A DNA stretch of 64,000 nucleotides from Robertmurraya korlensis NBRC 107688 (GTDB lineage Bacteria > Bacillota > Bacilli > Bacillales > Cytobacillaceae), in NCBI RefSeq assembly GCF_001591645.1, contig NZ_BCVH01000011.1:1-64000 (forward strand), in the 5' to 3' direction. This document shows positions 16,877-24,765 of the stretch, one piece after another. The translations under genes and the position numbers were made by a program. The stretch's first letter is position 1, and each line of letters opens with the position of its first letter. The notes under the pieces were generated by a model. The model was not told the origin of the DNA. It worked only from the letters and a program-made list of their open reading frames with translations, and did no database searches.

Positions 16877-17575
16877 TTATAAGCCGTGGTATTGAATAGC
16901 AGCCATTCGACATAACACGTACTTGGATATAGCTGACCTTTGATGGGAGTCTAGCTGAATCAGTTGTCTAATATAATCAGGTAAAAACTCATCATACTTT
17001 ACCTCAAGAACCATTTTCGGAAATTCCAGCACTTCTTCTGATACATGGTAATCACCAAATAAATCAATAGAATTCGTAACAAAGCTCAATTCCTTGTCAA
17101 AGGTAATACGAACATTCCCGATGGGGCTGACATATGCCTCACGAACATAATTGACTATAACCCTAGGTCGCATCGTTTCACTATTTAAGTAATGATAGAA
17201 TTCTTTGTAGATAGGCTTGTCCTTTTCTTTCAAAAACAAGTAGTCATAATTCAATATTTTCTCATACTCATCCTTCGTTATCGATGCAGAGGTTTTTAAG
17301 ATATACTCTCCTTGACGGCTTTTCTTTTCTAGCTTTATTACTTCGTCTGAATGGTTATAAATACGAATGCGAAATTTCTTTCGTCTAAATATCCCATTGT
17401 TTTTTTGAAATAGATCGTGATCATATACATTATCAAAGTACAGGCTACTTATCAGGTAGCCTTGCTGATCGATAGAGTTGTTATCTTGCTTTAATATGAG
17501 AGCCAGTTTTCTGCGTAATAGGTGGTAATCATGAATGGTTATATAGTATTTTAATTCGTGTCTGAACTTTTTCAT
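16877..17575 (-). CDS. VTC-domain protein (polyphosphate polymerase-like)
   Basis: A 232-residue protein made of one VTC domain, the tunnel-fold family that includes the yeast polyphosphate polymerase Vtc4. Basic residues expected to line the tunnel are visible in FRHELKYYI (residues 4-12), RRKKFRIRIYN (about 64-74), VIKLEKKSRQG (about 78-88) and RPRVIVNYVR (about 136-145), with acidic metal-binding candidates in LEVKYDEFLPD near the end. It has no membrane segment. It lies 10 bp after the CotH gene and 15 bp before DUF4956, so all three are coupled. Whether it makes polyphosphate or uses another nucleotide substrate is open. Confidence 0.88.
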   Translation of the reverse strand: MKKFRHELKYYITIHDYHLLRRKLALILKQDNNSIDQQGYLISSLYFDNVYDHDLFQKNNGIFRRKKFRIRIYNHSDEVIKLEKKSRQGEYILKTSASITKDEYEKILNYDYLFLKEKDKPIYKEFYHYLNSETMRPRVIVNYVREAYVSPIGNVRITFDKELSFVTNSIDLFGDYHVSEEVLEFPKMVLEVKYDEFLPDYIRQLIQLDSHQRSAISKYVLCRMAAIQYHGL

Positions 17576-17585
17576 CCTTTACTCC

Positions 17586-19304
17586 TTAAGGAATAATGAT
17601 TTCTTGTACACCCCAATGAACACGTTTTTCGTTATCCCTATAATAATCGAAGGGAATTTGCTCATGTCCATTTCCATCCTCGACTAAAACTCTCCAATAA
17701 TAACGTCCAGATGGCAGTGGATCCAATTCAAAGCTAAAATTCTTTGCATTACTAACATCGGTAATACTATGTTTAAAGTCCGGGTCCGAGCTTAATTGGA
17801 AGTGATAAGTAAGTGAATCTCCCTGTAGGTCATGTGAAACGTCCCAAGCAAAGGTGTCCTGGTCATTTTTACGCTCATAATGTAGAAAGATTGGCATAGG
17901 TCTTTCTATTGACTCATAATAAAGATCCTTATTTCTTGTTGTTATCGTTTCAAGTCTCTTATAGAATGTGTCATATTGATTGGCTTCTATCTTTAAATAA
18001 GTTAAGTCAGGTTTATTTAAAACAAATGCTTTTACAAGAGGATAGTATTGATCAATCATGCCTTTTGTTGTTTCCTCATTCACAATACCAGAAATTTCTT
18101 CAATCTTTGCTGTTAGCTTTTCAACATTTTGAGGATCACGAAGGTATCTCTTGTGTAATACAGTTCCCCAGTATCTTTGAATACCAAGCTGCCAGTCTGG
18201 GAGTGAACTAGTCATCTCCAAATCTCTTCCAAGAGCTTTATCAAAATCCCAAGGAATGAAGTACCATTTATCTGAATTCAAAGGGCTGTAAAGATAATAG
18301 TTGGTTGACATCGTGTCGTAATTTCCGAACATGATATTCAAAGCAAGCCATGTTAGATAGTTATCTTCATTAAAATAAGTCTTAAATACTTGATCAAATG
18401 GTTTGGAAACATCGTTAACATCCTCTAGCATCGTTAATAACTCTTCGTGATTCTCGCTACCATTAATTTTAAGAATCGATTCAAATACTTTTTTTTCATA
18501 AGTTGCATCATCTGATAGCTTTAATTGTTCTGGATATCGGTAGAACTCGAAGTTCTCAGCTTTATACAGATGTCCATCTGGATTTAATCCACGGGCAGCA
18601 AGTGCTTCATCATTTAATTGCTCAATATGTGTGTAAAGACCGTAATCCACAAATTCTTTGTCTGAACTTGAATTGGTTAGATCCTTTACATGAAGTTGAA
18701 CAAAATCCGTTCGAAGACTAATGGTGTTAGGAATTTTTTTAAAATAGTCAAAAGCAAGCTTGTTACGGACTCGAGTTTGATCATCCGCATGCTTGTTTAA
18801 GTTAATAACTTTTTGTCCATACCATAAACCTCCATTGTCTTGAAGGCGTATTTTATAGGACTTTTGAGCTTCTAAGCGACTGGATCGTCCCCGCAGCTCT
18901 ATCGTTGCATTAGGTACATCACTACCGGCAGATAGAAAGCCATTATCACTAGGGCCATCTTCAGTTCCGGATTGAAAAAGGATATCTAAGTTCGGTCCAG
19001 AATCCAGATTGCTATATTCCTTATAGGACTCATTCAAGTCATAAAAAGAAATGTCATTTCCCGGAACGGTTCCTTGATCAAATATCGTAATATAAACATG
19101 TTTGAGCTCTAGATTATGTCCATCGTATACTCGCTTGTCCTCAATCAGTGGCTCGCTTGGATCATCATTCACCTGTTCTGTATCCGGAATGGGTAAAGCT
19201 TCTTTCTTAGCTATTGAGGTCTCCTGGAAGCCTTTTATAATTAGAAGGCTCACAAATAGGACAATAGCAACAATTGAGGTCTTAAAATAAGGTGGTAATC
19301 TCAA
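17586..19304 (-). CDS. Membrane-anchored CotH-family kinase-like protein
   Basis: A 572-residue protein with an N-terminal signal anchor (about residues 8-24) and an extracytoplasmic CotH domain (about 60-470). CotH proteins are atypical kinases; in Bacillus CotH phosphorylates spore coat proteins. Visible family motifs are LRGRSSR (about 134), NLNKHADDQTRVRNKLA (about 165), the YGLYTHIEQLND segment (about 222) and WYFIPWDFDKALGRD (about 346) with the DxD-type metal site. Residues 470-572 look like a fibronectin-type or Y_Y_Y-like beta domain (GDSLTYHFQLSSDPDF and GRYYWRVLVEDGNG). It directly follows pelG, so an exopolysaccharide-linked rather than spore-coat role is inferred. Confidence 0.87.
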   Translation of the reverse strand: MRLPPYFKTSIVAIVLFVSLLIIKGFQETSIAKKEALPIPDTEQVNDDPSEPLIEDKRVYDGHNLELKHVYITIFDQGTVPGNDISFYDLNESYKEYSNLDSGPNLDILFQSGTEDGPSDNGFLSAGSDVPNATIELRGRSSRLEAQKSYKIRLQDNGGLWYGQKVINLNKHADDQTRVRNKLAFDYFKKIPNTISLRTDFVQLHVKDLTNSSSDKEFVDYGLYTHIEQLNDEALAARGLNPDGHLYKAENFEFYRYPEQLKLSDDATYEKKVFESILKINGSENHEELLTMLEDVNDVSKPFDQVFKTYFNEDNYLTWLALNIMFGNYDTMSTNYYLYSPLNSDKWYFIPWDFDKALGRDLEMTSSLPDWQLGIQRYWGTVLHKRYLRDPQNVEKLTAKIEEISGIVNEETTKGMIDQYYPLVKAFVLNKPDLTYLKIEANQYDTFYKRLETITTRNKDLYYESIERPMPIFLHYERKNDQDTFAWDVSHDLQGDSLTYHFQLSSDPDFKHSITDVSNAKNFSFELDPLPSGRYYWRVLVEDGNGHEQIPFDYYRDNEKRVHWGVQEIIIP

Positions 19305-19319
19305 TGTTTCTCCCCCTGT

Positions 19320-20756
19320 TTAGTCTAAATGGCCGACTCTTTTTAACATTTTTTCCATTCTAGTAATCGATTCTTTATAAATAATTGGTTGTGAGCAAAA
19401 GGTGGTATAATCTATATTATTTAATCGGTTAATTAGCAAACGAACTCCAATGAGTGTACTAATCAGAGAGGCAATAAACATCCCAGCACCATAGTTCTTT
19501 AAGGCTAAGATTATGATGACACTTACGGTAAAGGAAAGAATGGCGTAGCTTCCTATTAATAGAAGAGCTGCTTTTCTTTCATCAAAATACAATAATATTA
19601 AGAAAATTGTAATAATCAGACTCAGAAACCAACTACCGATAACCACAACCATAAATATACTAATCTGATCCGGTGTTAGCCCAAGAAATGGTAGAAAACG
19701 AACACCTAAGAAAAGGAAAATAAATGTTACTAAAAGCTGTACTTGAGATAAAAATAAAATTTCAAGCTTCAATACACGGTACATCTCATGCTTAGCGGTT
19801 TGGATGTCCTGTAATGGAAATCCATTCAGAATTCTCCCGTAGTATTGTTTGTAAGACTGATAGAATGAAGTTTCTACTGACACCATAAATAAAATCAAAG
19901 CAGGGAGGACACTTAGATAAGCATAGAATACAGGAGTATCATAATATGGTGCAATGACAAATGTATCCTCCACGACTATACGGTGTTTTCCTGTCCAAGC
20001 AGCTAGATTATGACCATATAGACTTAGGTAATAAAAGAGTCCTATGAAAAAAAGCTGTGGATATTTCTCCATATAAGCTAGAAATTGAAAGTACTTTTTA
20101 TTATTAATCTGAAAAAAGCGAAAGATATCATTCATTAGCATCATCATTATGAAAAAGAAGCCAATCACAAGCCCACTAAAGACAGATGTAGCAGTCACTA
20201 ATTGAAAAAAGTGAGTAAGCACCCATATGATTAGACCAGCAATCAGAATACCTACTAAGTAGCTCTTTACAATCCTCTTATAGTCTTTTAATGCGGAGAC
20301 ATACATGGACTGAACCCAAATAATACTAAGCTCAGTTAAGAATAAATAAGATAGAAATTTAAAAGAGAAGGATAGTGGTGAATGCCAGTAGAAAATAATA
20401 GTCGCTACGAATCCTATTAATACTGTAACCCCAATGGTCCCATACATAGAGGAGAGGACATTTTCTTCCTTCTCAATAAAGGTTTGGTCAGCTACGTAAC
20501 GTGAGATCACAAATAAAAATCCACCAGTGAAAATTTGTGAAAAAATAAATGCGTATTCCACGGCAGCCATAAATATATTTAGCTCCCTAGTGGGTGCATG
20601 CAGAAATAGGAGCCACTCTCTCGTCAATGTGATCAGGAGGATCGTTAAGAGCATGGGTCCAACAGCAGTTATGGCTGAATAACCGTAAGCCCGAAGTTGA
20701 CTAAAAAAGTGGGATTGCTTATACAAATCCCTTAATTGAAACCCTATTCCAGCCAT
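19320..20756 (-). CDS. pelG: PelG, Pel polysaccharide inner-membrane transporter
   Basis: A 478-residue protein with about twelve predicted membrane helices, starting MAGIGFQLRDLY, the conserved PelG start. It belongs to the MATE/Wzx-like fold and is thought to move the growing polymer across the membrane together with PelD, PelE and PelF. The frame opens seven codons earlier, but AAAGGTGG sits at the right distance from ATG 20756. It begins one base after the pelF stop region and is followed by CotH 15 bp later. Length is close to the family norm. Confidence 0.93.
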   Translation of the reverse strand: MAGIGFQLRDLYKQSHFFSQLRAYGYSAITAVGPMLLTILLITLTREWLLFLHAPTRELNIFMAAVEYAFIFSQIFTGGFLFVISRYVADQTFIEKEENVLSSMYGTIGVTVLIGFVATIIFYWHSPLSFSFKFLSYLFLTELSIIWVQSMYVSALKDYKRIVKSYLVGILIAGLIIWVLTHFFQLVTATSVFSGLVIGFFFIMMMLMNDIFRFFQINNKKYFQFLAYMEKYPQLFFIGLFYYLSLYGHNLAAWTGKHRIVVEDTFVIAPYYDTPVFYAYLSVLPALILFMVSVETSFYQSYKQYYGRILNGFPLQDIQTAKHEMYRVLKLEILFLSQVQLLVTFIFLFLGVRFLPFLGLTPDQISIFMVVVIGSWFLSLIITIFLILLYFDERKAALLLIGSYAILSFTVSVIIILALKNYGAGMFIASLISTLIGVRLLINRLNNIDYTTFCSQPIIYKESITRMEKMLKRVGHLD

Positions 20757-20757
20757 A

Positions 20758-22167
20758 CTAGTGAACCCACCTTTCATATAAGGATTTATAACGACTGACC
20801 ATTAATGGCAAAGGGTATAGCTGTTTCACTCGAGTATAGCCATTCTCTCCACACTTCTTTCGCTTTTGTTCATCCAGCGTCAAATGTATGATCTCATTGG
20901 CCAAAAGATGAAAGTGCATAACCGGAACAACGTTACCTGCTTTCCCATATGGGTCATTTCCACCTAAAATAAGCTCTGAACAGCTTCCGACATCTGTTGC
21001 CACGCAAGGAATACCCATGGCAAATCCCTCAAGAATGACTAGGGGCTGTCCCTCACTGATACTAGCTAGAACTAGAATATCTAGAAACGATAAGTAATCC
21101 ATTACATTGACTTCACCTGTAAAAATAACGTTCCTAAGTCCCAGACTTTTAGTTAAATCAATACATTCCTCGTAGTATTCTTCGTCCTCCTCAAATGGCC
21201 CAATAATATAAAATTGAGCATCTGGAATTTCCTGTTGAACAATATAGAAACTTTGTAGCATTGTCTTAATGTCCTTAATCGGTACCACTCGAACAATGGC
21301 ACCAATATGGATCCCCGGTTTATTTTCTCGGTTTCTAATATCGTAACGGTTTAAATCAATTCCATTTGGAATGACGGAAGTCTTCTCGGCGGGACAACCA
21401 ATTTCTATTTGGATTTCTCGATTTCTATCAAACAAAGAGGTAACTTCATCTGCATATTGATAAGCACAGTTTGATAAATTATAGAAATAACCTATCCAAA
21501 TATCCTTGAAATAGCCCTTAATCCAATCAGCTTTTATAATTTCCTCTTCTCGTTCTCGTGTATATATACCATGCTCTGTTAGAACAAAGGGCTTTTGGTA
21601 TTGTTGTTTAGCGAGTGCTCCCAGCACACCTGCATACCCTGTAGATACACTGTGATAAAGATCAGCTTCAGGCATTGGTTTATCTATACTGATAAATAGC
21701 GGTAAAACCATTGAGCGTAAAGCCCAAAACATATCGGTAAAAGGAACCTGAGCAAATCTGGTTTGACACAATTCATGGACAATATCAAAAAAGTCCTTGC
21801 TGGCTAAAAAATTTAGAATAGAGTCCACGCGACCACTTGTAAAAAAAGAAAATAATGTATCCCAGTCTGTCTGTACGCCACCAATTAACGAAATGAATGC
21901 CTCTTTCTCATCAGCTGTCAAAGAATAGCGCTTGCCGGAGGTGATATCCTCATCTAAGTAGGTCCCTAAATGTATCGTCTGAATGTCAGCAAGGTTGGGG
22001 GGGTGTGGGTATCTAGATTGCGCTCCAACCGTGTCCTTTGCCGAAATGGATAACACGGTAAACTCATGTTCTGGCATGTTTACCATGGTGGACTGTATCC
22101 AACTAGATACCCCTCCTGTAACATACGGATAAGAACCTTCAGCTATCAAGCAAATTTTCATGATCAT
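20758..22167 (-). CDS. pelF: PelF, Pel glycosyltransferase (GT4)
   Basis: A 469-residue GT-B retaining glycosyltransferase. The PelF start MKICLIAEGSYPYVTGGVSSW is nearly intact at the N-terminus, and the C-terminal donor site is seen in IGAIVRVVPIKDIKTML (about 282), FTGEVNVMDYLSFLDILVLASISEGQPLV split over about 348-385 (Glu-x7-Glu: EGQPLVILE) and ATDVGSCSELI (about 392). It is the cytoplasmic polymerase of Pel and uses UDP-HexNAc. It overlaps the deacetylase-like gene by 4 bp (ATGA). In PelF-type operons it is the most reliable marker gene, and the match is clear here. Confidence 0.95.
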   Translation of the reverse strand: MIMKICLIAEGSYPYVTGGVSSWIQSTMVNMPEHEFTVLSISAKDTVGAQSRYPHPPNLADIQTIHLGTYLDEDITSGKRYSLTADEKEAFISLIGGVQTDWDTLFSFFTSGRVDSILNFLASKDFFDIVHELCQTRFAQVPFTDMFWALRSMVLPLFISIDKPMPEADLYHSVSTGYAGVLGALAKQQYQKPFVLTEHGIYTREREEEIIKADWIKGYFKDIWIGYFYNLSNCAYQYADEVTSLFDRNREIQIEIGCPAEKTSVIPNGIDLNRYDIRNRENKPGIHIGAIVRVVPIKDIKTMLQSFYIVQQEIPDAQFYIIGPFEEDEEYYEECIDLTKSLGLRNVIFTGEVNVMDYLSFLDILVLASISEGQPLVILEGFAMGIPCVATDVGSCSELILGGNDPYGKAGNVVPVMHFHLLANEIIHLTLDEQKRKKCGENGYTRVKQLYPLPLMVSRYKSLYERWVH

Positions 22168-23885
22168 CCATCCAATCGAATAGTAAAAGAAAGCTGTTCT
22201 GCTTCTATTAAATAAAGATTTGGTCCAATTTTCGTAAGCTGGCAGTTATCTGTATCAACAATGCCTTCTTCGGTATAGAAATAAAAATAACTTGGAGAAG
22301 AAAATCTTGATAAATGAAAGGTAATTTCATTTTTATTGATTTCCTCAAATACTTCAGTTTGCATATAGTTTGGTAGCGCTTCTGCTGCTTTTGACAGGGG
22401 TAAGCTACGTAACCAAGGAACATCAGTTTGTACCTTGTCTTGAAATAAGGAAAATTGCTTGTTGACTTGCTCGAAATCAGTAGTATAAACGAATCGATCA
22501 AGGGAGAGGCTATGTGAAAAATATCCTCTTTTAGTCATTTCATTGACTATAAGCCAATTGGAATAGTCATCCGTTTCAAAATGATTAATGGTTGTTGGCA
22601 GTGTGGCTAACTCGCCCTCAACCGTAGGAGTGCTTACATTTGCTAGAACGGTACGTAAGTGTGGAAAAGCCTCTTGTACCTCATCCATATGTTCAAGGAA
22701 TTGGACTTCGTCTACAGGAATAAACGATGTAATAGGATAATTAGAAATAGCCTCCTCTAATTGTGCGGCAACCTCTTTCATGGAGCTTCCAACGTCCTTA
22801 CTGCTTTTCTGACTTAGGGACTGTTGATTAAATCCTTGTACTCCAATCTCTCCGCCCATCCGTAACAACTCGTGACTCAAGGTCAACAACCCTTTATCAG
22901 CTTGGGTATGCCCGCCAGACGTAGCGGTGTCAGGATTATCCTCATAAGAGGCCACAAACGATGCCGTATAATTTAAATCGTACTTCGCTTCTAGACGCTG
23001 CATGTCAGCCCAAATGACTTGTTGAAAATACTCCTCATTGGTCATTCCTCCACTCATGTGTTTTCCACCTGAAATAGGAAAAGGGAAGCCTTTTAGGGCG
23101 GTGACTCTTGCATTGATAACTGGATAAATCATATGGGTTTTCATTCTTTGAATCCCTTGAATGAGCAAGGCTTGCTGAGTGGGATCTGATAGAATCGTTC
23201 CGTTAAACATGATAAACTGACCCTCACCGTGGGCAGAACTCCAAAATAGAGGGAGTCCATCACTAGAGGTGGCATAAATCTTTGCGGTATTTGAGAGTCT
23301 GACTGCTAGAGATGAATTGATAATCTTGTCAGATTGAAACCTTTGGCTAAAGGTTTCCTTAAAAATAGGATCAGATAATTCAATCCCCTTTGTTTCTATG
23401 AATGATCCCACCTCTATCATACCTAGCCTCTGATATAAGGTGGAAAGTGCTGCACCAGGAGATGGGCGAACGGCAAAAAAGACGGAACCTCCATCCTCCA
23501 CATAGGAGATCAGCTTTTCCAGATTATTTAGTTTGTCGATGGTTTCAGTGGCAATAATAATCCCTTCATACTCATTACTAGCCAAGTCTAATGGATTTGT
23601 AATAGGTACAGAAACAGGAATTTGCCCTATTTCCTTCATTGTTTGGACAATCGAATTGGAAATGGATGATTGGTCTTCACTCGTAAGGACAAGTATAGAA
23701 GGTTTGCTATAAGCTTCAGCCAACTCTTCACGATCCGCTTCCTCTACTGCTGACGTTGTGGTCTCATTAAAATGTCGATAGTCTAAAAGATAATCCGAAC
23801 GAATAAGGATGAATATGATTCCTAATAAACCTACAAAAGCAATCATTACGTATATACTTTTATCCAAAAAGAAATTATTTCTCAT
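22164..23885 (-). CDS. pelA: PelA deacetylase-domain-like protein with degenerate active site
   Basis: A 573-residue membrane-anchored protein (helix about residues 11-29). Residues 60-250 resemble the Rossmann-like DUF2194/PelA middle domain, and 255-570 the carbohydrate-esterase barrel of PelA. It has no hydrolase domain, as in other Gram-positive pel loci. The esterase motifs look altered: where a metal-binding Asp pair is expected there is VTALKGFPFPI (about 261-271), and the expected His-x3-His region reads GEIGVQGFNQQSL (about 345-357) with Gln for both His. It may therefore be inactive or structural. ATG 23885 with AGGGTG upstream is preferred over GTG 23894. The motif comparison is from memory of the family. 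Confidence 0.82.
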   Translation of the reverse strand: MRNNFFLDKSIYVMIAFVGLLGIIFILIRSDYLLDYRHFNETTTSAVEEADREELAEAYSKPSILVLTSEDQSSISNSIVQTMKEIGQIPVSVPITNPLDLASNEYEGIIIATETIDKLNNLEKLISYVEDGGSVFFAVRPSPGAALSTLYQRLGMIEVGSFIETKGIELSDPIFKETFSQRFQSDKIINSSLAVRLSNTAKIYATSSDGLPLFWSSAHGEGQFIMFNGTILSDPTQQALLIQGIQRMKTHMIYPVINARVTALKGFPFPISGGKHMSGGMTNEEYFQQVIWADMQRLEAKYDLNYTASFVASYEDNPDTATSGGHTQADKGLLTLSHELLRMGGEIGVQGFNQQSLSQKSSKDVGSSMKEVAAQLEEAISNYPITSFIPVDEVQFLEHMDEVQEAFPHLRTVLANVSTPTVEGELATLPTTINHFETDDYSNWLIVNEMTKRGYFSHSLSLDRFVYTTDFEQVNKQFSLFQDKVQTDVPWLRSLPLSKAAEALPNYMQTEVFEEINKNEITFHLSRFSSPSYFYFYTEEGIVDTDNCQLTKIGPNLYLIEAEQLSFTIRLDG

Positions 23886-24765
23886 ATGATTCACCCTGTA
23901 ACCAGAAACGTAGCTGACTTAACCGACTTGGAGAAAGGTTTATATCGGTTACACGTAGCTGATTCATAATTTGTTTAAACTCAAATTCATTTTGCATATG
24001 GAAGTGTACCTTCATTGCATAAAAATAGGCATCTTCATCTTTAGGGAAATAGGTGATAAATTGTTCAGCTGTCTCCCTTGCTAATTGATGCTCATCTAAA
24101 GTAATGGCTGTATTTATTTTCTCAATATAATTTTTGTCTTTATGTGTTGGATGAAGCTGAATGAGCTTTGTTAAAGTTTGAAGGTACGAATAAAGATATT
24201 TTTTTCTAGTTTGTGCGTCTAAAAATTCAATCCGTATATATTGTTTTAGAGTATCTCGATAGATTGAAAGTAGGGAGTAATCCTCTTCCTCCTCATCTAA
24301 TTGTGCTTCAATTGTTCTCATTTGATTGATAAGCTCTCTTTTCGTATGCTGAACTGCTGTAGCTGCGTAATGTGAAGTTTCTGAATCGTCACTTTGAAGT
24401 GCTAATTCGAGAGCATCAATATTCTGTTGAAATTGTCCTTTTAACAAATCAATGAGCATTGTCCTTTTTGTTTTGTTGTCATTTAATATAAGGGCATCGT
24501 TAAAAGGGATGACATTGGTCTCTGTTTGTATATTAGGAGACATTAGAACTTTATCATCATACTGTTCTCGTCGCAGTAGCCATTCTGGTAATGCATCCGT
24601 CTCCTTACGCTTTTTAAAAATGGTGTAAAGAATAAAAAAGCTAAGGAGCGGACAAGAAAGTAGAATAATTGCCTGAAGGGCTAGTCCCCTTTTTTTTAAG
24701 AGAAACATGGATACTAAATAAACAATAGAAAGAAGGTAATAAACTAATAGAACACTAACCAGCAT
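23875..24765 (-). CDS. pelE: PelE, membrane-anchored TPR protein
   Basis: A 296-residue protein with two N-terminal membrane helices (MLVSVLLVYYLLSIVYLVSM and LQAIILLSCPLLSFFILY) followed by an alpha-helical region with tetratricopeptide-like repeats (about residues 110-290), including DEHQLARETAEQFITYFPKDEDAYFYAMKV-type helices. PelE is a scaffold of the Pel synthase complex and binds PelD. A frame opens ten codons earlier, but GAGGAGG lies 8 bp ahead of ATG 24765. It overlaps pelD by 11 bp and the following gene by 11 bp, showing tight translational coupling. Confidence 0.85.
   Translation of the reverse strand: MLVSVLLVYYLLSIVYLVSMFLLKKRGLALQAIILLSCPLLSFFILYTIFKKRKETDALPEWLLRREQYDDKVLMSPNIQTETNVIPFNDALILNDNKTKRTMLIDLLKGQFQQNIDALELALQSDDSETSHYAATAVQHTKRELINQMRTIEAQLDEEEEDYSLLSIYRDTLKQYIRIEFLDAQTRKKYLYSYLQTLTKLIQLHPTHKDKNYIEKINTAITLDEHQLARETAEQFITYFPKDEDAYFYAMKVHFHMQNEFEFKQIMNQLRVTDINLSPSRLSQLRFWLQGESYEK

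Noticed and set aside
22208-22501. Second minus-strand frame inside the PelA-like gene
   Set aside because: It is an alternative phase of a gene whose product is clearly read in the other frame; no family features.
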